Assembly (NCBI GenBank): GCA_964036045.1
Contig: OZ038380.1
Location: 125,160,899-125,224,898 of the forward strand
Source: Eutreptiella sp. 'Long Island Sound 2002'
Lineage: Eukaryota; Euglenozoa; Euglenophyceae; Eutreptiales; Eutreptiaceae
DNA length: 64,000 nucleotides
Direction of reading: 5' to 3'
Shown here: in pieces, positions 20,771 to 32,030 of the stretch
Numbering within the stretch: position 1 is the first letter of the stretch
Layout: each line of letters opens with the position of its first letter
The notes under the pieces: model-generated
What the model was told of the DNA's origin: nothing
The model's input: the letters and a program-made list of their open reading frames with translations, nothing else
Database searches by the model: none
Translations under genes and position numbers: made by a program

Positions 20771-21235
20771 GACGAGAGCGTCAGGAATCAAGGTCGAACA
20801 CGCCGAGACGAGATCAAAGTCGCGATAGCAAGGGACGGTTTCGATCCCGCTCCAAGAGCAGATAAAGGCCCACAACGGCCTAGAAAACATTTCCGAAGAC
20901 CTGGTGGTGGACGTCCTCGAGAAGAGCTGAACACCACCACCAGCACCAATAAACCCGAAAAGAATTCAACACTTGGAGGTGTCAACGTCGAAGGAATCGA
21001 ACCTGACCGTGCGTCTCTGTTCAAGGTTCGAGGGCGCATTTGCGCATGTCCTGAGGACTCCTTTGACTCCAGCGTAGAATTATTGGTCGACTGTGGGGCG
21101 ACCAGCGACTTTATGGCAATGCAGACAGCAAAGAGGGCGCGACTTCCCCTCTATAGACTGAGAAACCCTGGACACGTCTTGACAGCCGGAGGTGTCGAGA
21201 TGGAATTACGGTACTACACGAGAGCTTATGGTTGA
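20771..21235 (+). pseudogene. Element C protease region
   Basis: In the frame ending at 21235, the motif LLVDCGATSDFM (VDCGA at about 21086-21100) corresponds to the retropepsin D-S/T-G-A active site, with Cys in place of Ser/Thr. A basic, Arg-rich linker precedes it. The frame ends at a stop before the second half of the protease, and sequence from 21236 continues in other frames, so the enzyme is truncated. Confidence 0.6.
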
Positions 21236-21977
21236 TTTGGAGACCTTGTATTTTGTCATCACTTCAAGGTCTTGGAAGTTTTGCCGGATGTGGTACCTGG
21301 ACTACCATGGCTTCGAAGCTACAATCCAACTGTCAACTAGCTAGAAGAAACGGTACGCCGACATCCAACATAGTCCGAATTTGTACCGGTTGTCTTTTGG
21401 CGAATCAAGACATTCCACCCAGCTACAGTTTTAAGCCGCTTCAAAGCCAGACCTTCTTTCGATACTCTTATCCAGTTCCTCGAAAGCGAGTCCGGTTAGG
21501 AATGCTACCCCACATGCCAAGGAACGCCTCGACCTACACTCGTCAACACACGTTCAGCACGGTACTGACATGCACCATGAGTCCCAAACAGAAGATGGTA
21601 TCACCGATGAGGAGTGCAGCGATATGGAGATTGAGTACATTTCGTTGCCAAAACTCAAATAAGAGATCTCTCCGGCAGATCTCACGGGAGATCAAGTATT
21701 TCTGTGCTGCATGCCTCGACCAGCAATGCCGGTCGATCCAATGTACAAGATGCAAGCCTGCAATTGCAATGACGGCCTTGACCCCGTTCGAAGAAAACTG
21801 CCGATTCGATTACACAAGTGGGCGGACCTCTACGACCGGGAGAAAGCGGAGTATGGAGACATACCTCCGTATCGACCTGGTAGAGATCATCCAATACGCC
21901 TCGATTCAGAAGACAATCCCCCTTGGGTAAACCCTCACAAAATGGAACCGAGCCAACTAGATGAACTTTGACGACAA
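21236..21977 (+). pseudogene. Element C linker between protease and RT, degraded
   Basis: Fragments in several frames, the last (21711-21971) reading towards RT with DLYDREKAEYGDIPPYRPGR and ending at a TGA (21969-21971) just before the RT frame at 21978. The arrangement matches the variable protease-RT connection in Ty3/gypsy Pol. Confidence 0.5.
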
Positions 21978-23717
21978 TTGGACAAGTTGCATCAATCTAG
22001 TCGGATCAGACCATCCTCGAGTCTATACGGAGTGGGTTGCCTGCTGGTGAAGAAAGCGAATGGTAAATCGCGCATGTGCGTCGACTGCCCAGCGTTGAAT
22101 ACACGAACTGTACAAGATCGGTATCCTTTTCCATCGATCCAATCCATATTGAGTACACTGGGGGGTTCCACCGTATTTTCGAAAATTGACGTTGTTAGTG
22201 GGTTCCACCAAATCCGAATCCATGACGAAGATATCGAGAAGACCGCCTTCAACACGCAATTTGGCGCCTTCGAGTGTGTTGTTATGCCCTTTGGCCTCTG
22301 TAATGCACCATCGACGTTTCAACGCGTTGTGAATGATGTCCTTCGAGACCACTTAGGGATCTTTGTATGGGTGTACATCGATCACATCCTCGCGTTCGCA
22401 AAGGATGCGGATGAACACCAACGAAATCTCGATTTGGTACATGAACTACTCCGTCAACACCAGCTCCTTCTCTGCATCGATAAATACACGTTCTTCCAGA
22501 GTCAAGTACCCTTCTGTGGATACATCATCGACAAAGATGGAGTACACATGGACCCCGAGAGGATCAAGGTCATTCAAGGTTGGCCCCTGCCAACTACAGT
22601 TCATGAAGTTCGACAATTCATTGGATTGTGTAGATTTCACCAGCAGTTTGTCGAAGGGTTCCAAGCTGTCGCAACCCCTCTGACCGCGATGTTTAAGGTA
22701 GACTTCGAGTGGGAATGGACAGCCATGCACCAAGCTTCCTTCGACAAGCTGAAGCGGGCGATGATCAATGCGACACATCTCAGTGCTATCGACCCCCATC
22801 AGCCGTATCACCTGTACACAGACGCTTCGAAAGACTGCGTGGGTGCTACGCTAGCGCAACGATGTGCGCATGGAAAGTACAAGGGACATCTTCGACCTAT
22901 TGCCTTCATGTCGCGGAAAATACAGCCTGCCGAAACTCGATCCCCGTTTCGAGAACAAGAGCTGTTGGCCATCGTATTAGCCTTGAAACAGTGCTTTCAC
23001 CTACGTCGAGGACCGCAGCAGGTGCACGTGCACACTGACCACAAAAGTCTTCGATATCTCAAGACATGTCCTCGACTGCTGACACCACGACAGGCACGAT
23101 GGTCCCAATTCCTCGAAGAATACAACCTGACGTTGTGGTACGTACCGGGCCACGAAAATCCTGCGGCGGACGCCTGCCCCTGTCTGACTGCGCAACAGCT
23201 GATGGACATCGAGAATGCCACACGTACACGGGCTTTCGTAATTCCCCTGGTCGAGAATTGGGCTTCACCGGAAGGAGAACATGTCGATGAGTTCCTACAT
23301 GTACTCAAAGACTCATTCTCACACGATGTGCTGTGGTCCCAGCCGTACGACCGTCTGCACACTTCGCTTCGAAGCCGACGCTCCGTGGGGAAGGAACTTG
23401 ATGCTGACGAACATGCAGAACCAGCCCTCCGATTCGACACTGAGCCCGCCGTCGAACCAGAGGACCTGGAGCCGCTACCATCAGACGCGACCACTGTCGA
23501 GCTGGAGGACCTGGGGCTGGAGCCAGTACCATCGGACGAGGTCATGGCTGAGGATTCCCACCAACCAGACATGCATCTCCATGATGCTGGCAAGGAGCCG
23601 GACATGCCTGCCGACATCGACGACCTTCCCGATGTAACCATGGACCGCCCTCTTCGAGTCACTTTTGGCAATGAACTTCAATTTGCTCCGACCATGGCAG
23701 AACTGATTCGCTGTTGA
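21978..23717 (+). pseudogene. Element C reverse transcriptase-RNase H, active site changed
   Basis: An open 579-codon frame contains clear Ty3/gypsy RT blocks: KSRMCVDCPALN, TVFSKIDVVSGFHQIRI, VVMPFGLCNAPSTFQRVVND and the catalytic loop at residues 133-136. That loop reads YIDH instead of YIDD (CAC at 22383-22385), removing one of the two metal-binding aspartates. RNase H follows with HLYTDASKDCVGATL and the THTDHKSLRYL-type block, and VPGHENPAADACP. From about residue 430 an acidic, repetitive tail (EDLEPLPSD-type) extends to the stop. RT would copy element RNA in the particle. The frame being open while catalysis is lost suggests a single damaging substitution here among heavier damage elsewhere. 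Confidence 0.85.
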
Positions 23718-24650
23718 CCTCACTGTGACGGCACGTAACAATCAGTTCGCTTGCCTAAGGTTGGGCCGAACACGCCGTATCCATCGAGTCTTAAAGGTAC
23801 ACACCGCCGAATACATCGACATTATCAGTGCAAGGACTTGACTTCGACAGCTGTGTGAGCAGCCGCCTATCGAGAAGACCCACGTACAAAGCACATCTAC
23901 GAAGTCGCGGTTCGAAGCCCTGCGGCACTACACCAAGTCCGTGATGCCCAGTTATCCTTCGATGATGGCAAGTTCTTCCAATTGTCGACGATGGGCAAGC
24001 GTGTGCTTCTCCCCCGAACACTTGTGACCTCGACTGTGGCTACGTATCACGGGTTGGAGTTCTATGGCCATTCGGGTGTACTCCGAACAATGGCACTGAT
24101 CAAGCGCGACTATGTTTGTTCGCACCTCCGACATTACGTCGAGCGATACATCCTAAGTGATGATGTGTGTCAAGCGGCGAAATCAAGGCGAGTCGACACC
24201 GCCAGAGTGGCCAGACCATTACCGGTGCCCGACACCAAATGGCACAGTGTGCCATCGATTGGGTTTCAGCATTGCCGCCGACCACAAGGGGCCATGACGC
24301 AATCATGACTATGGTCGACCGATTCTCCAAGCGTGGAATGTTCATCCCTTGTCGTAAGGATATGACAGCCGACGACCTTATCTATGTGTTCTTGCGTGAG
24401 GTAGTTCGACTGAAAGGATGCCCTCAACAAAATGGCTCCGATCGAGACAAGCTGTTCGAGTCCCAAGCGTGGAAGGAGTTGGCTCAGCACTTCAAGATCC
24501 AGTCGCACCAAACGGTAGCCAACCGTCCTCGAGGCAATGGCCTGGCGGTGCGCAGCAACCAGTCGATCCTCCAGCCCCTGCGTACACACAGCATCTTCGG
24601 TAACAACGAGTGGAATGTCTACCTACTATTCACCCAGATTCAGTTTGACA
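23718..24650 (+). pseudogene. Element C integrase, N-terminal and core part, broken
   Basis: A zinc-binding HHCC-like segment is read at about 24045-24180 (YHGLEFYGHSGVLR...DDVCQ, first Cys apparently lost), then in a shifted frame the core: IDWVSALPPTT (first Asp), NGSDRDKLFESQ (second Asp, about 24440) and RGNGLAVRSNQS, where the catalytic Glu position is Val (GTG at 24548-24550). The frame then runs into element A within what would be the core's last helix. The remaining integrase is found on the other side of A at 37419. At least two frame changes and the lost Glu rule out activity. Confidence 0.75.
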
Positions 24651-26569
24651 AGAAGGTCCCTACCAGGACCGGCCCCCGCTGTGCCCCTTCCGCCTGTAAT
24701 CCCCGCTGACTTGCTCCGGATCAATGCTTGCATTTATCAAAATCCAGGGTCCAAAACCAAAAATATAGAAAATAGAAAATACAATCCTCCTTCAACCCTG
24801 AATGGCAACCAGATCCCACAAGTATGGCAATAACCCAATTCACAATCCAAATCAGGCTGCGGGCTTTCGTTCAGCACACCGGTATTCCCACGGTGGCGGG
24901 CATGTACAAGAATTGCACCAAGGAAGAAAGCCCTGAAATTGGCATATGAACACAAATAAAGCAAAGTTGGGGAAAGAGGTTAACGTACACATTCACAGCC
25001 ATAAACCCCTCATTCCCTGGACTCAAGACCTTCCCTTGACTCACCAACATATTGCCCTGAACCCAATCAAGTGAGATGGCTGAATGCCATGTGTCACAAG
25101 TCACTACACAAACCCCAAAAATGTGTTCACTCCCAAGCCTCTAAATCCTAGCCCAATAGGGGAGGTGGCGTGTCATGGCCTAGATTGGCACTCAGGACCA
25201 TGCCCTACCCTGACATAACCTTGGTTGGACTTGGAGTCGATTGGGCTTGGAGAAATGACCTATGAGTTTGAACTCATAACATGCCAAAAAACTGCCAATT
25301 CACACCATATTGGCCATATATCACATATATGCTCAAGATTGAAGTTACTAATTATCCGAAGGCTCAAAGCATGCATGGAATCGAAGTCTAGTATTCATGG
25401 AGGATAGAGACCAAAGGCCAATGCCCATGTACATCACCATTTTACCCTCGAAACCCTTTCGGATATGGGCGCCACGCACTGCCAAAGTCAGCCCATGATC
25501 TTGAGACCAATTCTTGAAATCCTTCGTGCGCCAAGCCAAATGGAGTACACAATCCGGCATATGGTGGTGTTCAACTCCAAAGCATATGCCAACATATGAA
25601 CAACATACCATGGTTCGACTTACCATAGGCTTCTTGCTGTTAGCTGACCAGGTGAGTACACAAAACGCAAAAATGAGCAAAAATTGAGGTCAAAAACATG
25701 AAAATATGACCAAATACAAAGTTGTCATGATAGTATATCTCTATGCTCACCCATGATATCCGCTCATGGTTCAATACACAAATGATTGGAACCAATTGCG
25801 AACAATTCCCCCACTTGGATCCCCAATCAGGCGCATGGAGATACCTTCGCCACTGATATCTACATGCCCCATGAAAATGGGAGTGCACCCATGGATCTCT
25901 TTGTCAAACATACCATGAGCAATACATACGCGGTAGACTTGGTCTAGCGCTTTGAATTCCACAATTGGGACATGGGCAACGCCCTTGTCACGTATGGCTC
26001 CCCATCTCTTCGGCCACACGAAGATATATAACATGGGGGTGAGCATATCAAACATATACCATGCATACAACACATACCCTCAAAATATGGCTCCCACCAT
26101 GATATGTCATGTCCCTCCATTGACATAACTTCACGTTAAAAATACGTAGGAACCCAAGGAAAGTTGCTATGCAACCCCAACACCCATGCGGCACACTCGA
26201 AAGTCGCATTAAAATATTCGGTTGCACGGTCCAAGAGTTATATATCACTTTATACCCTCTTTACCCCTTTCCCTTGCTACACCGGGCATGTGCACACACC
26301 AAAGGCGTTTGATGCTTCCTAAATTCAGTTGAGACCACGGCAGTTCCAACCCAAACTTTCTTATTATCATTCCTCACACTCGCGCGTAGATATGGCTCTT
26401 CAAAGTGATCCCACGATTCGCTTTTGTTTCCCTTATATCTCCAAGTCAAATGGGTGGCAAGTATAAGGGTGGATGGGAGAGTATGATATCAGCCAATGGC
26501 GGCTTGCCGGCACATAGATACACACCCCAAGTGACCCCAAGATGGCCACGGGGGTCCGAACCGGCTTCA
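24651..26569 (-). repeat. Element A 3' LTR (internally deleted)
   Basis: Nearly identical to 35059-37418 except that it lacks the 441 bp corresponding to 36878-37318; the junction is at 26469/26470, next to GGG/GGTGG microhomology. On the minus strand it starts TGAAGCCGG next to the polypurine tract. Near its end it carries the gag ATG and the first 27 or so Gag codons. Short ORFs within it have no counterpart in known proteins. Confidence 0.9.
26248..26254 (-). promoter_or_regulatory. TATAAAG in element A 3' LTR
   Basis: TATAAAG followed by TGATATATAACTC is conserved in the A and B LTR copies and could be the core promoter. Motif-based only. Confidence 0.3.
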
Positions 26570-26580
26570 CCCCCCTTCTC
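26570..26580 (-). other. Element A polypurine tract
   Basis: On the minus strand GAGAAGGGGGG abuts the LTR start TGAAGCC, the expected second-strand priming site. The equivalent in B is GAGAAAGGGGG at 61794-61804. Confidence 0.75.
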
Positions 26581-26963
26581 AGAGCGTTGTATCTGCTCGG
26601 AAACCAATGAAGAGAGGACGGGAGGACCCCAATGGGCTCCAAACCCCCCCTCCATGTCCCAAGGACACATGAAGGCCCCACACACGTCGTAGGCGTCCCC
26701 CATGCCCCAAGGGAGGGGTGAGGACACTGATAATCAGCGCCCTACGCCATATCCGGTCTCCTCTTGATCTACAACATGGACCAAGGGGATCAAAGATAGA
26801 AAAACGTCGTCGGTCGACCTAAATAAGTATACCACAATGCAATATATATGTGGAGATCGAGTGAAGGGGGTATATGGCCGATCAAGGCCGAAAAATCCCC
26901 GGATGAACGCCCTCACTTGTCTCCCCATTCACAGAAACAAACAAAATGCCAAGGGGGGATCCA
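26581..26963 (-). other. Element A 3' untranslated region
   Basis: Lies between the pol stop and the polypurine tract; about 80-90% alike by eye to 61412-61793 in element B. No conserved ORF. Confidence 0.6.
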
Positions 26964-29900
26964 TTACGGTGCTACAGCAGCAACCAAATGGACCAATACG
27001 TCCTTGACATCCAAAGAAATACCCTTTTTCTTTAGGTAGTCCATCCAGACCGTGGTATACCTCGGCACGAAACTGCTCGGAGGTTCCCACGAGTCCCTGG
27101 ACGCGGCGAATCCCTTCCATCGGACCTTATAAAGCCTTCCCCCAGGCGTCCCCGGGTCCGGCTTGTCCGCCAGGATCTTCTCCGCGGTGAAATCGTCGTC
27201 CTCACCCTCGTCGTCCGAGTCCACATCGCCGGCCGTGAACTCGAAGGTGACGGGACGTCCGCTGGGGTCTGGTGCTCGGGGACGAAGCTGGGTATGGTCG
27301 CGGTCCAGGATCTTGTTATCCCCCACACGAACCGCATACACATCCTGTCCGACCTTCCGAACGATTACCCCCGGCACATACCAAGATGCCTGCCGATGCC
27401 TGGACAGGACATCCTTGTGGTGCCGCTCCACCCACACAGTGTCTTGGAGAGCATAATTTTGGACTTTTCCTTGCTTGAAGTACTTGGCCCTCTTGTCATG
27501 CTCGTCCTGAAGTGCCTTGCACACTTTGGCCGCCGTGTCGTCCGCCTCAGACATCATAGCGTTCGCATCCCGGGCCACTTTGCCATGGTTCATCCACGGG
27601 AGAGTGCGTGACACTCGATCCCGTAGGAACAGGATGCGATGGGATGACAGTCCAGTGGGTCCCGGAAGGTCGTGATACGCCTGGAGCACTCTCCACAGCG
27701 AGTTATACCAGTTCTGGCCCGGTTCGTCAATGTGTAGCTGGCGGAACTTCTCGAACATCTGCCGCCCAGCCACCTCAGCACGGCCATTTGACCGGCTGTG
27801 GTACGCCACGGTCTTGGCATGCCGAATCCCCATGTGCTTGCACATCGTCTTGAACCACGTCCCCACGAATTGACTGCCCCGATCGCTGCAGATGACAGCT
27901 GGGAAATCGAAAATCGTCAGCCAATGCCTCATCATGGCATTAGCGACGGTCTTGGCCTGCAGCCCCACTCCATGCTTGTCCTTCTTGTCCTTCTTCTTGG
28001 ACTTCTTGCCAGGGACCGCCACGATATACCCACTGTGCCTATCCACCGCCAGGATGACACAGTCGTAGGTCTCTCCTTCCACGGTGACCTCAGGCATGGC
28101 GAATACATCCATGGCCACGGACCGCATAGGGGCCTCCGGTATAGCCGTATACACCGGGTTGCCCGCTGTGGAGTGGTTGGGGCTCTTCGTGGCCCGACAC
28201 ACGGCACAGTCGCTGCAGTACCTGTCCAGGATGGCGTAATACCCCGGAGGGAACTTGAAACGCCACTCCAGGTCCTGCTGCATCTTGTCTCGGCCAGGAT
28301 GCATGAGCTGGGCGTTGTGCCAATGGTCAATGAGCTGCTCCACTCGGTTCTCCGGCACCAGCAGCCTGTCCTTGAGGAACAACTTGTCCCCATCCTCGGT
28401 CAAGCCCTCGGGCCATTCGTCGTCCGACGGGGCGCTCACGGCGTTCCAGTACTTGCTCCAGTGCTCGGATGCCGCGTAGTCATCCGACCAGTCCTCTGTG
28501 AGCACCGACCGGACTAGCTCTACAGGGGCCACCATCCATTGCCCGAGGGTTTCCTCTCGAATAGCCTGGACGCGGGCACCCCGGAACTTGGCCAGGTCCG
28601 TACGGTTCGCCATCACCACAAAGCACTTGACCCCCTCTTGCTCCATGACCTTCTCCATCTCGATGATGCGCTTGGCCTCCCTGGTTTCCTCGGCGTCCCC
28701 ATGGCTGGATGTGTCCATCCAAGCCTTGCCCGCGGGGTAGGCCCATCCACTGAGGCAATCCGCCACAGTATTGTCCTTCCCCGGGACGTATACGACGCTG
28801 AGGTCGAACTTGGCGAACGTCTCTTGCCACCGGGCCCTCCTTGCCGCCGGTCCCGAGGGGGTGTCGACGTGCTCCTTGTGCCAGCTCTGCAAGGACTGAT
28901 GGTCCGTGCAAACCACTACCGGTTGCAATCCGATGTGGCCAGACCACTTCCTGAGCGCACAAACAATGGCGTACGTCTCCTTCTCCCTCGCGGTCCAGGT
29001 GCGGCGTTGGCCCTCGGCCAGGATCCGGCTCCGGAACGCCACGGGTACATGTGACCCGTCGTCTCCGATCTGCTCGAGGACTGCCCCCACAGCATAGTCC
29101 GAGGCGTCCGTCCGTAGCACGAATCCCTTGTCTGGGTCCACCAGGAATAGCCCCAACTGCCCCAGGAGTCGCTCCTTAAGGCGGTTGAACGCATCTTCGG
29201 CCTCAGGGGTCCAGGCAAGCTTCTTCTTGCTTCCCTTCCGGCCGTCGAACTTGCCCACTTGCAGCATCTTGTGCAGCGGCCCCGACAGTTCTGCATACAT
29301 CCGGACATAGCCCGAATAGTAGTTGCAGAGCCCCATGAAGGACCGGAGTTCGCTGATGGTTTGGGGCTTCTCCCAGTGGTGCAGGGACGCCAGCTTCCCA
29401 GGCATGGGACGGCGTTGCCCGTGACCAACCACGTGACCCGCGAACTCTACTTCCTTCACGAAGAGTGAGGCTTTGGTGGGCTTGCACACCATGTTGTGCT
29501 TGTCCAACTCGCTGAGCACTCGGCGCAGATCCTTCTCATGCGCGTCGATGAGCTCGTCCTCAGTCATGTTCTCCGTGCCGGACCCGATGATGATGTCATC
29601 CACGAAGGGATCGGCACAGTCCCGGACAGGACCGAGTAGGTCCTCCATCATGCGCTGGAAAGTTGCGTTGCCATTCTTGGCGCCGATAGGCACCACTTTC
29701 CACTGCATGGGCCCCAGCGGCGTCGACATCGCTGTGCAGGGCCTGGAGTCCGGGTGTAGCGGCATCTGGTGGTAACCGTGTTTCAGGTCCAACACCGTGA
29801 AAATCCGCTTTTTCTGTTGCTTTTGGAGGATGGAGTCGATCAGGGGAAGCGAGTACGAGTCGTGCTCGGTCTGCTCGTTCAAACCCCTGTAATCCACCAC

Positions 29901-32030
29901 CAACCTCCACTCGCCCTTCTCCTTCTTGGGTACGATGAAGGCTGGGCTGGCCCATTCACTGTCGGAGGGTTCGATCCATCCCCGCTCAATGAACTCGGCC
30001 AGCAGCTTCTTCATGGCCTCGGCCCGATCGCCCTGAAGTTGGTACTCCCGATGACGATAGATTTTCGGGTTCGGTTTCAGCTTGATCTTCGCCGTACCAA
30101 ACCTCCTCCGATCTGGAGGGTTCTTGTTGGCGACGCCACTGAATAGCCGTGGATAGGCTTTGATCAGCCTCTCCTTCAGCTCGGCAACCTTCGGGTTCTC
30201 CTGAGCCTCTTCAGCCGCTTGCTTCGGTATAGATACAACCGACCGCACTGCGGTGTAGGCCTCTTCTGGGTCCGATTCCGACTTCTCCTCGTCCGATATG
30301 CCGTCTTCATCGTCGTGGGGAGCTCTTCCCACCGATAATCTTCGGAAATTTGCGGCATCGGGCTGGTGACTGTCGCTATCGGCACCCATTCTTGGAAAAT
30401 TCCATGTTGGTGGATCCGACCCAACCGGACCATCGTATTGGTCCGCGATGTGATCCATGACCCTCGCCACGAACTCATCCTTCTCGTACTTGCCGGTGAC
30501 CAACATCTTGTCATCCCACCAATGCGGAGATGTGACCATGGCTCGCCTCTTCTTGGCTGCCACACGGTCGTGCATCCCCATCCGCATGTAGTTGACGACG
30601 TCGTCGATCTCGGCGTGGGACAGGACGTCAATGCCATCAATTGGCTGATCCGTCCCCTCCTTGGGCTCAAACATGACCTTCATGGGCAACGCCTCCACCC
30701 TACGGATGAATGCTTCATCACCCGTGGGCTGGGCTTGCGCACCATCCACCAGGAAAGCCTTGGTACCCCACGCTTGACCCGGGGAGGGCATTGATACACC
30801 CTTGGCGTCGATGAACAACTCCTCCTCTGGCCCGAATGACATCTCGTTCAGGGTGATGGAGTCCAGCGTCGACTTGAGACCCTCCAGCGGACATGGGGTG
30901 GAACCTATGCCGGTTATGACCAGGATCCCCTTCGCCCTATCCGCGATGATCTTCTCCACCGTACGTCTGGTGTTATCCAGGGAGCCATGCCAATACATGG
31001 GTCCCCACTCCTTCAAACCCCAATGCCTGTGCCAGGCTGAGTCTCCTCGATGCCAATGCCTCCTACACTTCCGCAGAAGTGGGGCATCCCGGGAAGCGAA
31101 GACGTCCGTCTCGGGCACTTCAGCTCCCAGCGTCTGAATCATCCTGGTGTACACTTGCGGCGCCATTCCATACTCCGTGAGCTGAACTCCACGGTCTCCT
31201 CTGGACTTGACACTCACAGCTTGCACCGCTCGGACGATCCGATCCTCTTCCTCAGCGTTCCATTGGGATGACCCGCACGCATAATCCGTGGACAGCCATG
31301 TGAGGCATTCATCGTCCTCCCGGACCAGCGTTGCGCGATGGGGAAGGGCTCCAATGGCGTTGGCCACCATGAAGTCGTACCCCATGATCATATCCCAATC
31401 AGTAATGTCGGCCACATAGAAGTTTGCGGATAGAGTGCTTCTCTTCGCCTGATCAGGGCGGTTCAAGCGCTCATGCTCCCAGAATTCCATACTGATAGTG
31501 GCCTCATGGGTGCCACCACCCATAATCTCTCCGTTGGCGACCTTCAGGCGGACCGGACTCCGGCTGGGCTGCAGGAATTCCTCCTTGAACAACCCTCTCC
31601 GGACCAGGCTCACCTGGGCACCCGTATCCACCAACACATCCACCACCTTCTCCTCTCGTCCGCACCGTACTCGCACTTTCAAGTGCAACTGCCGCTCGTC
31701 GCCATGAGGTGTATGGACGACTCTCACGGCATGCAACTCTAGCACGTCCGGGTGCATCAGGACTTCAAGGGTATGGTCACGGATGGTGTAGATCTTGGGT
31801 TGGTCCTGCCCGTCCACGGGGCTCTCCGTGGTCGCTCCTTCCTTCTTGCCATGTCCCGTACCCACATGTACTTCCCTTGGCAGGGCGCTCCAGGGGTTGG
31901 GAGTGGCGAGACTCAGTGGTTTTGGCTCTTCCCGAGCCTCTTTCGGCACCCGATGTGCCTTCGCCTTCTCAGGGATTCCACTGATTTTCGGAGGAGAGAC
32001 CTCCGAGGTCCCACTCCCGTGGGGGCTCCT
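26964..32030 (-). CDS. pol: Element A Pol polyprotein (protease-RT-RNase H-integrase-chromodomain)
   Basis: Residues are numbered from a GTG at 31949, but the frame is open back to the amber codon at 32031-32033, so no own start is needed. Protease: VDVLVDTGAQVSL, DTG at residues 108-110. RT: WRLVVDYRGLN (about 680), TVLDLKHGYHQ and FVDDIIIG with FVDD at 782-785. RNase H: LRTDASDYAVGA (about 941) to VPGKDNTVADC. Integrase: HHCC finger (about 1205-1250, HWHN, HPG, CSDCAVC), core Asp1281, Asp1356, Glu1392 (spacing 74 and 35). Chromodomain: LYKVRWKGF...SRDSWEPPSSF (about 1607-1650), which in chromoviruses directs insertion into particular chromatin. It would cut the precursor, copy RNA into DNA and insert it. 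No stop or frameshift is seen. Expression is probably by readthrough of the Gag amber codon. Confidence 0.95.
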   Translation of the reverse strand, partial: RSPHGSGTSEVSPPKISGIPEKAKAHRVPKEAREEPKPLSLATPNPWSALPREVHVGTGHGKKEGATTESPVDGQDQPKIYTIRDHTLEVLMHPDVLELHAVRVVHTPHGDERQLHLKVRVRCGREEKVVDVLVDTGAQVSLVRRGLFKEEFLQPSRSPVRLKVANGEIMGGGTHEATISMEFWEHERLNRPDQAKRSTLSANFYVADITDWDMIMGYDFMVANAIGALPHRATLVREDDECLTWLSTDYACGSSQWNAEEEDRIVRAVQAVSVKSRGDRGVQLTEYGMAPQVYTRMIQTLGAEVPETDVFASRDAPLLRKCRRHWHRGDSAWHRHWGLKEWGPMYWHGSLDNTRRTVEKIIADRAKGILVITGIGSTPCPLEGLKSTLDSITLNEMSFGPEEELFIDAKGVSMPSPGQAWGTKAFLVDGAQAQPTGDEAFIRRVEALPMKVMFEPKEGTDQPIDGIDVLSHAEIDDVVNYMRMGMHDRVAAKKRRAMVTSPHWWDDKMLVTGKYEKDEFVARVMDHIADQYDGPVGSDPPTWNFPRMGADSDSHQPDAANFRRLSVGRAPHDDEDGISDEEKSESDPEEAYTAVRSVVSIPKQAAEEAQENPKVAELKERLIKAYPRLFSGVANKNPPDRRRFGTAKIKLKPNPKIYRHREYQLQGDRAEAMKKLLAEFIERGWIEPSDSEWASPAFIVPKKEKGEWRLVVDYRGLNEQTEHDSYSLPLIDSILQKQQKKRIFTVLDLKHGYHQMPLHPDSRPCTAMSTPLGPMQWKVVPIGAKNGNATFQRMMEDLLGPVRDCADPFVDDIIIGSGTENMTEDELIDAHEKDLRRVLSELDKHNMVCKPTKASLFVKEVEFAGHVVGHGQRRPMPGKLASLHHWEKPQTISELRSFMGLCNYYSGYVRMYAELSGPLHKMLQVGKFDGRKGSKKKLAWTPEAEDAFNRLKERLLGQLGLFLVDPDKGFVLRTDASDYAVGAVLEQIGDDGSHVPVAFRSRILAEGQRRTWTAREKETYAIVCALRKWSGHIGLQPVVVCTDHQSLQSWHKEHVDTPSGPAARRARWQETFAKFDLSVVYVPGKDNTVADCLSGWAYPAGKAWMDTSSHGDAEETREAKRIIEMEKVMEQEGVKCFVVMANRTDLAKFRGARVQAIREETLGQWMVAPVELVRSVLTEDWSDDYAASEHWSKYWNAVSAPSDDEWPEGLTEDGDKLFLKDRLLVPENRVEQLIDHWHNAQLMHPGRDKMQQDLEWRFKFPPGYYAILDRYCSDCAVCRATKSPNHSTAGNPVYTAIPEAPMRSVAMDVFAMPEVTVEGETYDCVILAVDRHSGYIVAVPGKKSKKKDKKDKHGVGLQAKTVANAMMRHWLTIFDFPAVICSDRGSQFVGTWFKTMCKHMGIRHAKTVAYHSRSNGRAEVAGRQMFEKFRQLHIDEPGQNWYNSLWRVLQAYHDLPGPTGLSSHRILFLRDRVSRTLPWMNHGKVARDANAMMSEADDTAAKVCKALQDEHDKRAKYFKQGKVQNYALQDTVWVERHHKDVLSRHRQASWYVPGVIVRKVGQDVYAVRVGDNKILDRDHTQLRPRAPDPSGRPVTFEFTAGDVDSDDEGEDDDFTAEKILADKPDPGTPGGRLYKVRWKGFAASRDSWEPPSSFVPRYTTVWMDYLKKKGISLDVKDVLVHLVAAVAP
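32010..32030 (-). promoter_or_regulatory. Hairpin 7 nt after the Gag amber codon, element A
   Basis: On the minus strand the amber codon is followed by the spacer AGGAGCC and then CCCAC-GGGA-GTGGG, a 5-bp stem. GACCTCGGAGGTC, another self-complementary stretch, follows at once. The same arrangement occurs after the B amber codon. Comparable spacing and downstream structure support stop-codon readthrough in gammaretroviruses; applying that here is inference. Confidence 0.5.

Noticed and set aside
24871-26449. Small ORFs repeated in each LTR (for example 25348-25680, 35756-36088, 52315-52650, 63008-63391)
   Set aside because: They recur because the LTRs recur; frames carry differing changes and no known motif, so coding is not supported.
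27798-28517. Several plus ORFs of 140-240 codons antisense to pol of A, with counterparts in B
   Set aside because: Shadows of the pol frame, which has clear domains on the other strand.
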